DNA of 64,000 nucleotides from Takakia lepidozioides (GCA_030704615.1 CM060732.1:22568001-22632000), one strand, 5' to 3'. Shown: positions 23,024 through 34,791, counted from the stretch's first letter. Notes: a model not told the origin generated them from the sequence alone. Translations and numbers: made by a program.

Positions 23024-24373
23024 TTACACACAAGTTTTCAGAGCCGAAGCAAAACAGGTTCCAGTAGACATATCGTTGAACAGGCTTGCATCGAGCGTGT
23101 TACCCCCATTTATTGCCTGGGCTATCTTCCCAATTGCAAAGGTCTCTGATGGCACGGTTAGAGGTGGCCTACGAGGTGTGTTATCTGACTGGTTGTTGGC
23201 TACATTATGAACAATTGCAATTTCAGGTGCAATCCACCATCTATGTGCGAGAGTCTTTAACATCTTATCTCTGCTCTCGAAAATGTACAACGTGATTTTT
23301 GGGTCTCCGTCGTGGAGGCCATCCCCCAATCGTATACCCCGATATACACATCTTCAGACCCATGTGGAAAATGCAACAAGATGTTGTCGGGGGACATTGA
23401 GCATGATGTGCATAAGCGCCCATGCCAATTGGGTGCGATTCTGTCGGAATCGAACCAGTCGGTTGACCTCCTGCATTTCCTGCTCCGTCCCCCGTCGTTC
23501 CATTAACTCCCTGTTATCCCGATCATTCCCCCATTTCCTGTCAATACTCAACCATGATCGTATGGTCCTCCCATTCCACCAATGTGTGTAACCTTCATTT
23601 CGACGTGGATGCAACGTAAAATACTTTATGATGCCGAAATGATGGAACTTTACAGCGAACGCCTCATTGTTATGTTGGACTTTGACAAGCTCAACATTTG
23701 TTTCCCTGGGCGTTTTCCCTGCTAGCTCCCAAGATGGAAGAATGAATTGATCCCCAACAATTCTAACCCTCCGAATTGTACCATACCCTCCATGTTTAGG
23801 CGCTTCGAGTTGTTGTACATGTGCGATTGTGGATATGTATCTCACGTTCAATGCCGCATCCGCGGACAAGGACCGTGCCTTCCATGAGAGTGGTTTCGTA
23901 CGTCGTTTGGCATGGGTCTTTGCCATGTCAGACCACCAATCCACAAGCACAAACTTGGCATGCGACCTTCAGCTACAGGTATTCTCGTAACAAACTTGTC
24001 TATGGTTTGCATCAGATTCCATGTGGCATCATGGGCCCGGTCCTCCATCCATTTCGTGAATTGGAACTTCGCCTTGTCCTCCTCCCATTCATCCCCGGCC
24101 AAAGCCTCCCTCATTCTCATCTCCATATTGTGCTGGAATCTAAGGAACCCCTCATTCACATGTCGGACATACAAAAGATTCAAACGCATTATGTGATTGT
24201 CCATCAAATAATCCAGCACTACTTGCTTCACCACCTTCGCGGCCTCTGCGCTTGGATAGTCTTTTTTTGTTGACCTGACTATCCCGTTCATGTGCATGTT
24301 TACGCTTCCTACCTTTACGCCTACTTCCCAAGAAACCCCCTGACACTACGTTCGAAGCAACGTTGCTGGACAT
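23024..24373 (-). pseudogene. Protein-kinase-like gene, frameshifted
   Basis: Starting at an ATG at 24373, a Lys/Arg-rich N-terminus ('SRRKGRKRKHAHERDSQ', a likely nuclear signal) is followed after a frameshift by an alpha-helical region ('EAAKVVKQVVLDYLMDNHI...'). Further left, kinase-fold motifs appear in shifting frames: 'SMSPDNILLHFPHGSEDV' (catalytic-loop-like) and 'IGVYDWGMAS' (DFG-like DWG). Then come 'HRWWIAPE' (APE-like) and 'SETFAIGKIAQAI' (subdomain-IX-like). Several frame changes between 24290 and 23320 mean it is dead. The HxD and DFG motifs are atypical, so an inactive-kinase or phosphotransferase role is possible. I recall similar proteins as large families in early land plants, but this is memory, not a search. 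Confidence 0.55.
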
Positions 24374-24623
24374 GATGAAAGTACTATGCGGAATAGACGC
24401 GACTTCGTAACGGAAAACTAAACCTAGACTATTGATAACCTTATATACTAGCAGACCAATTTCCTCACCCTCTATTGGTATAGTACCCAAAGCAAACTGT
24501 CTCCCGCAGTCTCAGGAAAAAAAAGAAGACCTTCCGCGTGTGGAAGGGTTCCCCAATTTGCGGGACAAGGAGCGGGAAAGAAAAATTTCCCAGTTTTTCA
24601 CGTTGGGGAAGGGTTGTTCCCAC

Positions 24624-24727
24624 GGCCCTTCCTGAATTTGAGAGCACCTGCAACGAGGGCGGATTTTCGAGCACCCGGAACTCAGGCTCCGCCCTCGTTG
24701 CAGGTGCTCTCAAATTCAGGAAGGGCC
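24624..24727. repeat. Perfect 40-bp inverted repeat
   Basis: Arms 24624-24663 and 24688-24727 are exactly complementary with a 24-bp spacer. Outside them the match continues imperfectly for about 11 bp more. Transcribed in either direction this gives a long hairpin. The flanks (GGAAAGAAAAATTTCCCAG at about 24575) include further small inverted pairs. A GC-rich relative may lie near 30470-30560. Confidence 0.85.
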
Positions 24728-24974
24728 TTGGGAACGACCCTTTCCTAATACATAAAGAGTTGTAGCCGTGGCCGCACCATTTATTGCTGCCTCCTGCCTC
24801 CCTCATAAGTAACAAGCGACCATGCATCCATTGTTTTCTCTTGGGACCTGAAGTGACCTCCTGGAAGAAACTACTGTCGGTACAAAATAATCATTTGCAG
24901 GAGACTTCCCGTGATATCGATTCGATTCCCTCTGGTTATTGGTTTATTGAACTGTTCAAGGCAATGAAGAGAAT

Positions 24975-26466
24975 CTACCACACTGACCTAGCTTATTAGG
25001 CACTTCCGTGCCTAATAATTAAACAAATTGGAATATTATTAGGCAGATTTGTTTTTATTATTCAGAGGCCTCACCTAGGTAATTTCCAAACATTAGGCAT
25101 GTATTCCAGTCTGACCCTGGATAATAATGAACAATTATTTCTTACCTCCCTCAAAAACTATTGTTGAGGTAATTTTCTTGTAAAGAAACATAATGGTTTT
25201 GAAAATAGATATTACCTCAACAATTGTTTTTTACCTCCCTCAAAAACTATTATTGAGGTAATTTTCTTGTAATTTTCTTTTGAAGAAAATAATTATGTTT
25301 GATATGTGATTGAGAGCATGAGCCGATGTCTTGCAAACATGCAGATCGAGGATGATGATGTTCCTGACCTTAACATTCTCTCGGATTCAGAAGATTCACA
25401 TGAGATGATGTAGTTGCCTAGGTATACTGTGGTTTCTACTAATTAATAAATTTATGTTTGCTGTTTTTTTTTGGGGGCCCTAACTCTCCAGAGCCCACTA
25501 CTTACTAATTTAGTAAGTAGTAAGTAGTAGGTAGTAAGAGGTGGCGACCTCCCTTAGAGCATCCCCACCCTTGAGCCCGAAAAACTCCTTGTAACACAAA
25601 AGATAGTGTCATCGATTCAGTGCCTGCTGCTGGGTTCTGTGGGGCAGCTGCCCGACTCACGCACACCCTTGTACCGGAATCGCCCACGCCATCCCTGCGC
25701 ACCTCGCCTCCCATTGGCCGGAAGGGGCGAGATCTCTGCCAAGATGCTGACAGCACGCGGTTGGTCAGGTTGACTTGGATTCAGGGACGTTTTTTGTGTG
25801 CACTCGGGTTCAGTGCACGGAACGATATTCAGTGCGAGCTTTTCATGGGATATATGGTTCAGTGCATGGGTGGGGGACTTTTCCCGCCCACCATACCCTC
25901 ATGTTCCGTTGCCGTGCTGGGTTTAGTGTAGGGTGGGGATGCTCTTATATACCCTATGGACTCTTTTAGAAGCCCTCTAGCCCTGGACCCTTCTAGAAGT
26001 CCCTGGACACATGTCCCTATCTAAATTTGGCCAATTTAATACATCTCGCGTTCCTCCCTTCTTTTTTTAGACCGCTTGATCTCATTCCTTAATACACATT
26101 GCCTTACTACATAAGCCCCCTACCCTAATTCCTTGGCCACAATAATTTTTGGATCACTCTAGAATGAACAGGCCCGAATGGAAGTGCTCTTCATATCTTG
26201 CATGAATGCGGGGCCTTTTGAAGTTGTGTGGACATTAAATTATAAATTGCAGGCATTTTTCCATTTTTTTGGACTTTAAATAATACAATTTAGACATTGT
26301 TTTCACATATTTAGATATTTTGGTGTTTTTCACAATTTTCGAGCAATTAGGCACTTCTCAGGAATTTTTTCCAATTTTTAGGCACATTTTCTAAAACATT
26401 TCTAAATTTAATTAGGCATTTGATTTTGAATTAGTTATTGCCTAATAAGCTAGGTCAGTATGGTAG
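24975..26466. mobile_element. TA-flanked TIR transposon, copy 2, with transposase tail
   Basis: 27-bp terminal inverted repeats with one mismatch lie at 24975-25001 and 26440-26466 (core ACTGACCTAGCTTATTAGGC) and share their inner part with the copy at 15776-16945. TA lies at both ends. At 25317-25409 a short open frame ends in the acidic 'VPDLNILSDSEDSHEMM', like the acidic tail of pogo-type transposases; the rest of the enzyme is gone. A Harbinger-type MITE (25557-25944) sits inside. Confidence 0.65.
25557..25944. mobile_element. PIF/Harbinger-like MITE
   Basis: Terminal inverted repeats GAGCATCCCCACCC (25557) and its complement (ending 25944) are flanked by TTA on both sides (25554-25556 and 25945-25947), the 3-bp target duplication of PIF/Harbinger. 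The 388-bp interior has no supported reading frame. GTAAGTAGTA microsatellite repeats lie just to the left. Confidence 0.75.
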
Positions 26467-26483
26467 TCAACTGTCCTAACAAT

Positions 26484-29400
26484 TTTATTATTATTATTAT
26501 TATTATTATTCCCCAGGAACAGGGACGGAGCCCTGAGAACTTTATTAAATGATTATTTAAGGGGGAAAAAATTAAAACCCTTTAAATGCCCTCAGGTTGG
26601 CATAAGGCATAACACACGGAGGACCGTGCAGGATAGGTCCAAGACCATAACCAAGAGTGGACTCTCGAATGAACTGTATTTTGAACCCACAGGGACTCGA
26701 TGCCATTTCTAATACCTAGAAGACCTTGGTAAGAACCGCCAGAAACCATTATCTGTAACGGAGGTAGGTCTGGATCTACGATAGTGGACAAAACTAAGAA
26801 CAGGGAAGCAGAAGGATGGTGAGGGTACATGGAGGAGGCTGGGAGAGCAGGAGAAAAGCAAGGCGAATCTGATGAGACTGAAGATAGGAAGCACTTGCTA
26901 ATTGCCTGCCCTGGAGAGAACCACGAGTCTATTTGTGGAAATGAAGACGAGTTGCTGAACCTGCTCTAATATGCCTCCAATTAATCTCTGTTCTGTCAAA
27001 TTCTGGGGAGGCTGAGAAGTAACCCCTACTTCCTTGCCAGCAGGAGGGGATTGAATCTGCCCAAAGACAGATGAGGCCAACAACTTTGCAAATGAGTCCG
27101 TGCCCCAGGTTGCTCCAAAGGCATGGATGAGAGAGGGCTATCGTTGTGTCTTCCTTTTGACCGTTGCACATAGCACTGCCCAAGCTTTTTTAGCAGCACA
27201 ATGAGATCAAAGAACACCATAGAAAGAATAATTGAGCTGATGTGTTCTCATTGTCTAGAGCCCATGCACATCGTCCTTTCCAAAGGTTCCAGAGGACCGA
27301 GCTACGAAGAGCATCAAAAACAAGGCAGTGGGAGGCAATTGTTTTTTGTGTCGGACTGTAGTTGAGAAGGATAGCTACTGGATCAGCAGGCATGTGGTCC
27401 CAAGCCCTGTAGAAGGATCGTACCAATGGCCAGATCTTTGATGGGGCCAGGCAGTGTAGCAGACGAAGTTCCAAAGTTTCTAACAATTGGTTGTTGCAAC
27501 ATCTACAGAGCAGAGCCTCTGGGAAGTTCAAATAGTGGCCCACTTTAAGAACCCTATTAGGTACCTGCCATAAGAAAGCACTTAATTTTGCCGGTTTCGA
27601 CTTGCTCCAGACTACTGACCATATACCTTTCCAGTTCTCTTGATCAAAGTTCATATGGCTCCATTTCCGATCCCATTTGGAGTTTAGAGGCCTAGCAGCC
27701 AACATAGCTCTGTATCCCTTCTTTGCAGTATATGAAAAGAAGGGCTTCAGCTCCTCCTCAAAAGACCAAGACCATTCCGCCGGGTCCAACTGGAGGGAGG
27801 CTATATCCGAATTCCCCAGCAGGATAAAAGCCTGTGTTTTGAGCCAAGCATGAATGGAGGTCCCCATGGGTGCCTTGGGGTTGAAGGATTTACCCGGGTC
27901 CGACCATTGACAGATCCGGACTGGTGCAATACTTGCTGAAGTACGAGGTGGTAAGGATATTGGGCTAGCTGAGATGAGCAAGAGGCACCCAGTTGTGTCA
28001 TCAGCCTGGAATGAGAACCCTGAAATGGTGGAGATTGTGACCTCTGAAATATAGAGAACATGGTTGGGAATGGAAGAGTCGGGCATAATCCACTGATGAG
28101 GACTAGGGAGTCCAGGGCCGTCTTTAAGAATCTGCTTCCAGGAATCAGGTATTGACTGAATTATGTGGTTTATGCCCCAACGAAGGCGGAGGGTTCCCAA
28201 AGCTTGCTGAAGGGATTGCGGAGTACTATACCATAGATCTAATCGAGGAAAACCCTTTGACTCCCACACCGTCCAATGCTTTGCTGCCCGATGTTCATCC
28301 CTATCCGGGTTTGGAAGATTTAGAAAGAGGCGTTGTCTTTGAGTTTCTTGAAAGGTGGTTGGCTGCAGTTTTCTGAGAAAGGGTCTGAGGCTGCTCCATG
28401 ATCTCCAGATGGAGGACCATAGGGGGGAGCCTGTGGATTTGTGACCAGAGGACTGAGGTCAAGGGCGAGGAGGAGCAGATGGATGGGTGACCATGAATTT
28501 CCACCAGCCTCCCTCTGGTCCTAGGTATCTTGGGAGCCACTTTCCTAAAAGCGCTTTGATTTGAGTCTCTGGGTCAAGGACACCTAAGCCACCCATCTTT
28601 TTGGGAAGGCAAATCTGTTCCCATGAGACCTGTGGCTTTTTGTTCTGGGTAGTGGAGGCAGCCCCCCAGATGAAGTTCTTGATCAACCTTTTAACCTCCT
28701 TAATTATTTTGTTGTCAGGCCCCCAGATAGACGCAAAATACCAGATGCCCGCTAGGATGATTTGATTGGCAACCAGGGCTCTTTCAGCGATGGAAAGATG
28801 GCACGAGCCCCAGTAAGAAAGCTGGTGCTTGAGTCTTTTCACCGTGGCTTGCATTCTCTGGTCATCTGTCAAGTTGATACCAAAAGTGTGACCCAGTAAT
28901 GTAGTGGGTTCACCTTCCTTGAGCCAAGTTAAACCCAGGTGGGCGCCCTAGGTCGGATTGCTTCCTATAATAGACTTGGAGAGGTCACCTAAAAGAAGGG
29001 CTTTAGTCTTGCTCCAATTCACTTTGAACCCTGAAACACTACAAAAGTTGGACAGGGTATCTGCCGCTGCTTCCAGGGATGATTGATTAGCCTCTAGAAG
29101 AAGGAAGGTGTCATCAACGAATATGGAGTCCTTAACCTGACGCCAAATGCCAGTTCTGTGATTCTGCAGCTTAAGTGGGCATCCTTGTCTTACTGACATT
29201 TGGAGCTGGAAGGGCTTGGAAAGGTGACCGTTAATTGAGACCCTGCTGGTGGATCCTTGCAACAGGATTTGCACCCATTGACAGAAGCTGGGGGGAGGAC
29301 CTGACTTCTTTAGAACTGCCATGAGAAAGGCCTAGTCTACTCTGTCAAAGGCTTTTTTGAAGTCTATTAACCAGAGAGCCAATGCCTGGCCAAAGCTGGC

Positions 29401-29545
29401 TGCATAAGCCGAAGCCTCCTGGGCGAGAAGAACATTGTCCAGAATGAACCTTTAACATAGCCAGCATGTCACATCCTGATCATGGAGGGGAGCAGGGGCT
29501 GAAGCCTCAGAGCTAGAGTCTTGGCTATAATCTTGTATACAACGC
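26484..29545 (-). mobile_element. L1-type LINE, decayed, 3' portion
   Basis: On the minus strand the order is RT (from about 29540), post-RT region and 3' end. 29322-28948 holds 'VRQGCPL' and the palm motif 'DSIFVDDTFLLLEAN'. 28872-28459 holds the thumb-like 'RMQATVKRLKHQLSYW' and 'LPKKMGGLGVLDPE' blocks. 28269-27190 holds the zf-RVT region ('WSVVWSKSKPAKLSAFLWQVPNRVLKVG', 'LLCRCCNNQLLETLELRLLHCL'). Endonuclease and ORF1 are missing. The 3' end carries an (AAT)n tail (26510-26484 read in minus sense), which abuts the neighbouring TIR element. Frameshifts and stops make it inactive. Confidence 0.8.
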
Positions 29546-29559
29546 CTAGTTGCAAATTT

Positions 29560-29710
29560 GGACGTGGCGTGGCGTGGCGTTGACGTGTCAGCGTCACGTC
29601 CGACGTCAGCGACGGACGTGCGTCACGTCACATCCTAAACGGACGTTACTGTACATAAATATGTTTATTTTTTACTTACTATTGACTATTTACTATGAGA
29701 ACCGACGTGG
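29560..29710. promoter_or_regulatory. Cluster of ACGT cores
   Basis: Seven ACGT cores occur within about 85 bp (29562-29647), several as TGACGT or CACGTC, plus another at about 29704. A GGCGT tandem precedes them. ACGT is the binding core of plant bZIP factors. Whether this is a working regulatory region or a CpG-rich repeat remnant is unknown. Confidence 0.35.
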
Positions 29711-29825
29711 CAACCGATGTGGCCTCATTATGTGGACTTCATTATTTATCTGTAAAATTCATATATTGTCAATCATGCAACCGCCAACAAAGGTTGGTCG
29801 GGCAAATTTAAAAATATATATATAT

Positions 29826-30245
29826 GTGCGACCACCAGAAGGGGGTGGTCGCACATTTTTTCTTATTTTTTAAATGGGTACGACCACCAGCAGGTGGTGG
29901 TCGCAGCATGTTCATTTTTTTTAATAGGTGTGACCACAAACAAAGGGTGGTCGCACATTTTTTTTTAAAAAAAAAATTGGGTGCGACCACCAGCAGGTGG
30001 TGGTCGCAACATTTTCATTTTTTTAAAATAGGTGCGGCCACCAGCAGGGGATGGTTGCACATTTTTAATTATTTCTTAAATGGGTGCGACAACCAGCCGG
30101 TGGTGGTCGCAGACTTTTTCTTTTTTGTTATTAGGTGCGACCGCTTATGGGTCACACATTTTCGTTTTGTTTTTAAAAATGTGCGACCACCAGCAGGGGG
30201 CGGGTCGCAGCAATTTGTTTTGTTTTGTTATTAGTTGCGACCGCT
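29826..30245. repeat. Minisatellite of hairpin-forming ~52-bp units
   Basis: About eight units of about 50-55 bp each contain TGCGACCACC and GGTGGTCGCA separated by a few bases, followed by a T-rich spacer ending AAATGGG or ATTAGG. Most units can fold into a 10-bp stem. Later units decay (GCGACCGCTTATGGGTCACAC). The open frames through it are a by-product of the repeat. Confidence 0.85.
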
Positions 30246-30252
30246 ATCTGGA

Positions 30253-30327
30253 CACGTGACGAGGCGTGAATGGGCAGCAGAGGCGGTCGCGTGCCGCTCA
30301 AGACAGGCCTCTCCGGGCAGTATATAA
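30253..30327 (+). promoter_or_regulatory. Candidate promoter: G-box and TATA box
   Basis: A CACGTG G-box (30253-30258) is followed by a TATATAA element (30321-30327). Downstream is about 860 bp without a gene, then the UGT start at 31186. It could drive the UGT with a long or spliced leader, or belong to another transcript. Only motif and spacing support it. Confidence 0.3.
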
Positions 30328-32846
30328 GGGCCTACCCCTCATTCCCAACCCACTTTTTTCCCTATCTGTGAGTGCGGGTCTGGGGCTTCTTGGAGTTTCA
30401 ACTTCGGTGGCCAGGATTGAGCCGGGGGGAGGGGGGAGTGGATTTGTGTGGGGGAGGGGGACCCTTCCAAAAGCGGAAGGTACTTCCCGCAAATCGGGGG
30501 AACCTTGCAGCCAGGGAGGCTCCTTGAATTACAAAGAAAAAAATTTGCCAGTGTTTTACGTTTAGGTAGGCTACATACAACGGTACGTAATGGACCACAG
30601 TGTACGCAGCACATCGTGGAAGTGGGGGGAGGAACGTAAGTGAAACCGGCCAGTGTGCAAAAACATAATGTGGCAGCACCCATCAACGCTTTTGCACTTG
30701 AATGCAGCGGCACCGTGGCGCGATTGGTACTTTCTTTCTTTGAATCCGCTGGAAACAGGAGAGAATCTGCCCCCAAAATCCTGGACTTTTTTTTAAGGCT
30801 TTTCTGTCGTGTAAATCATGTCTACATCAGGCGGAGCTTCAACTGTGGTCAGTGAGTTTCGAGTTGTAGAGCTGTGTTGCCTCGCACTGCGGGCTCACTG
30901 CACACCTTGGATCCCCTTTGATCAGCGCTGGGTCACATGGGGCCTGTCTCACTCTCACCCCATTGTTGTTGTTCTTCTTCTTAGGGACTTGGTAAACCCA
31001 AAGTCTGGCAGGGCAAAACGCAGATAGGCCTTGTACGCACACTGCGGGTTCCGCAACTGTATGTCTTCCATTGCAGGACAGCTTGCGAACGGTACTGCCC
31101 GTGATAGTTAAGCATCAAGTCACATCACGCATACTTCAAAACTAAAACAGAGCCAATCTGTTTGACGATTAGCTTCGACCGTCCTATGGCTCTACATTCT
31201 TCCCCCCATGTTCTCATGCTGCCGTCTCCTGCCGCTGGACACTCTATTCCCATCCTAGAGACTGCTAAGCGGTTATTTGCGAACGGAATCACCATTACCT
31301 ACGTGTGCACGGACCAGCATATTACAGAACTACAGCAAAGCACGGTTGGGCAGGAGTTGAGCTTCCTGGGCTTGCGGTTTGTGAAGCTTGGGGGCGGGAC
31401 GTCGATATCAACGAGAGATTTCATGGAAGCATATCTACGATCGGAAATGGAAGGAAAACTGTGTGGACTGTTGGAGGCAGTAATAGTAGATCTGTTGACA
31501 TCTGGTCACGTTGATGCTCCTTGCTGCATTCTCTCGGACTTCTTTCCATCCTGGGCTCAGGACGTGGCCTACAAGTTTCGCATTCCAAGGCATATCCTAT
31601 TTACCTGTGCAGCGCTGACTCTAGTCGTCGGCTTCCAGGTAATTTTCCAACCAATTGAAGGAAACCGAGAACACGAGCAGTCATTCCAACATTCTGATTT
31701 ACCTTGAATGACCGTTCTGCGTTGTTTGATCAACCCACAAGGACCTCCAATGCAAACTTATCGCAACGCTCTAGTTTCCACTAACATATCGAAATTTGCG
31801 CAGACAGATCTAGGCTTATTGCAGAGGGTTGTATTCCTGTGACCCCTGTGAACCAATCCAAGCTCATAACATCCATTCCAGGAGTCCCAGCGCTGAAACC
31901 GTTAGACCTTCCACCCATTATGAGAAATGCCGATAAGCACAAGGAGTTTCTCAGGAATCTGAAGCGCGTTGACGAGGCATCAGTGGTTCTGGTCAACTCT
32001 GTTGAGGAGCTGGAAGGGACAGTCTTGGATGCCCTGACAACCCAGGTTATCGGCAGAGAGGAAGTGAAGGTCTGTATTTAATTTGCAATCCAGCCTTCTG
32101 TCTTTGGCCACCATTCCATGCACTTAACTTACTACCAAGATGCTTTCTTCAGACACAGGCTATCTTGGCGGTTGGTCCATTGCAGCCAACGTCCGAAGTT
32201 TTGAATCCTGAGGCACCCAATCATATCATACAAAAAGCAGCGGACGAGCAAGATCCATGCGTGCAATGGCTGAACACGCAAGCCCCTTCTTCAGTTCTTT
32301 TCATTTCTTATGGAAGCATGGCCACCATTTCAGAACCACAAATCCTGGAGCTGGCACAGGGACTGGAAGCCAGCCAGCAACCTTTCTTATGGATACTACG
32401 GCCGCCAAAGTCTGCTACTTCATCTCCTTCATTGGTGCCACCTTCCCTCACTGAATTCCTCCCTTCAGGTATAGTCTGCTAGTGGAATTCAACATAGGAA
32501 TGTTTTGCTATGTGAAATCTCAGTTTCAGAGACATAACATGGTGCTGTAAATATATCATCTAGATTTGTGTCAGAAGAACAGATCACTTCATACTTCGTA
32601 TTAAAGTGGCAGAATCAAAAACTCGACTAATGCTGCTAATGGATTACAATCCTGAACAAATGTATCTAGGCAGGTGATGGATGGATTCCCTAGTACAAAA
32701 ACGCTTTGAAAGACTTGCTACCTCATCTGAAGAGGGAGGGGCAACTTAGGTCCAAGATTAGAAACTCTTCACAGTAAAAAGGTCAAGCAAACCTTCAGGA
32801 GTGTTGATTGCAAGTAGTTAAGTCATGTAAGTTACAATCTCCTCTA

Positions 32847-32985
32847 GACATCCAATGGATACCCCAGTGGTGGTTAGGGCAGAACATCATCTCACTTGTG
32901 AGTTCTAAACCACATTAATGTATTGGATGTCATATCCCATCGAAAGGGAGTAGCTCTTCAGGGTCAAGTGACACCATAAGTTAGC
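32847..32985 (+). mobile_element. SINE-like element, copy B, in UGT intron 3
   Basis: A tRNA-like head (CCCAGTGGTGGTTAGGGC; box-B-like GAGTTCTAAACC) is enclosed by a perfect 10-bp inverted pair (32847-32856 with 32922-32931). The tail carries GTAGCTCTTCAGGGTCAAGT and ends ACACCATAAGTTA, nearly identical to copy A at 18896-19043. It lies well inside the intron and does not touch splice sites. Confidence 0.6.
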
Positions 32986-33733
32986 CCCATTAGGCTTGTG
33001 TGGCAAGAGTCCACATTTTATTTACTTATGTTTTGAATTTCCTTTTGTGCTTCATGCATAATAGGCTGGAATGAAGCTCTTGTGCTTACATGTTTCACTG
33101 CATCTCTGAGCAGGTTTTGAGGAACGCACAAAAGAACGTGGGTTGTGTTTCTCTGGATGGGCTCCTCAGGTGCGGATTCTGTCCCATGCAGCCACTGGTG
33201 CTTTCCTGACTCATTGTGGATGGAACTCTGTCCTGGAGGGTCTTAGTGCCGGCATCCCCCTCCTTACCTGGCCAATTGACGTAGAGCAATTTCTAAATGC
33301 CAGGTCAGGACTCTGACATAACCCTTTTGAGTTTCTATTTATTGAGCTTTTGACTACAGTCTTTTGAAGGTAGACTTAGCTGCCACTGTAATGGTTGGAA
33401 GGACAGGGACAGGAGGGTGTTGGAATGCTAGAGCCAAGTCACAAGGTACAGATAGAAGCTATTTCAGCAGGTGTTACTCCATTTTAGTGTGCAGCTCCCT
33501 ATACCATCCTGAAGTCGTCCCTGTCCCAGCATACTGTAATCAGTAACTCTTCCCAATCCATTTAAGTGGAAGGGGAGGGTATTGGCGAGTGTGCATTGTT
33601 AGTCTTTATATTGTGCATTGCTATTGCGATCGGACTCTAATGAGTCGAGTGGTCAGAGGTCGAAGCTTTGTCAAGAGTCTCTAATTAGTTATAGACCCAT
33701 CATGCCTGTGTTGCAGAGTAGTACTGGATCGGA

Positions 33734-34791
33734 AGGTGGCTATAGATTGTACTCATAAGACGTTTGCCGTAGCCTTGTGGCCATTGACCCCGCGCCCAGT
33801 TTGAGCGGGAACGAAAGGGACAGAACCTACCTCTGTCAGGGGCTGACTTTGGTAGTAAGACTTACCTCCATATATAGAATTAATCCGGGTTTTCCAGATA
33901 TCCTCTAGAAATCCCTTCACACAAGCATCAATCTGCTGTGTGTGATTTGCCCAAAAACTAGGCCTCAGGAGGGCCTGGGCTTTTGGCTCAGCCTCGAGAC
34001 TTTCAAAGTTGGTAAACAGGGGTACAGGCACAATACCCTTAATAGATTTGAAGAGAGCGTCTCTTTGGTGAGAGAACCCCGGACAGTGTATCAGAAAATG
34101 AATACTGTCTTCAGATTGCCCACACAACGGGCAATTGCACTCTCCCTTTCCTCTCTGCTTCTGTTTGCTGTTCAAAGGTAGGCTTCCTGCCCTGAGTTTA
34201 AATTTCAGTCTAGTGCCGAGAGTGGGTAGACCCTTGAGGTCATCCAAGATGTCCTCCCCCATGTCACAGACTGGAAACAAGTTCAGGGAAGTTTTCTGCC
34301 TAACTTCATTTTCATCAGACAATCTCATGGCAACAGACATGGCTGAGGACACTACAGCCTCTAAGTCAGATTTATCCAGCAGGGTCAAGACTTGCGGATC
34401 CAGGTCCAGGTCCTTGAGGATCTCTTCTACTCTCTTCTGCCAGGACTTAGCCTGTTTGACAGGGCGGTCCTGTTTCCAAGATATAGAGTCGATTAACTTA
34501 GGATATCTGGTGTTGGGCATATGTTGCAGCTGACCCCACCATCTGACCTTGAATTCATCTCGTCGGGAGCTTAAGGACGGAATGCCAAACTCACCCCGAA
34601 CAGCCACATTGGCTGTTTTGGAGCATGCTGACATACACTCCTTAAGCACCCCCACTTGAATGGATTCTAGAGACTTAGCCTGGTTGGAGTTATCAACCCA
34701 TATAGCAGATCCGTACTCCAAGGCAGGTCTAATAACGCGACAAAGCATGGTTTTCTTAACCTCAGAGTTGACCCCTCTAGGTGGCTATAGA
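33734..34791 (-). mobile_element. 5'-truncated LINE inserted in the UGT, with 13-bp TSD
   Basis: The LINE body is 33747-34778 on the minus strand. The target duplication AGGTGGCTATAGA flanks it exactly (33734-33746 and 34779-34791). The frame 34748-33753 (331 residues) starts in the RT C-terminus ('RVIRPALEYGSAIW') and includes the zinc knuckle 'CNCPLCGQSEDSIHFLIHC' near residue 210. It is intact to its stop. The 3' end lacks a poly(A) tail. The endonuclease and RT core are absent, as expected after 5' truncation. The perfect duplication and intact frame make it a young insertion. Confidence 0.93.

Noticed and set aside
29808-30234. 136-codon frame through the hairpin minisatellite
   Set aside because: The reading frame is a by-product of the repeat, with alternating low-complexity Phe/Lys runs.
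29826-30245. CRISPR-like array
   Set aside because: The repeats are adjacent and degenerate, with T-rich similar spacers, in a eukaryotic nuclear context.
33364-33546. Small plus-strand frame in UGT intron 4
   Set aside because: It is intronic, has no conserved features and lies outside the predicted exons.
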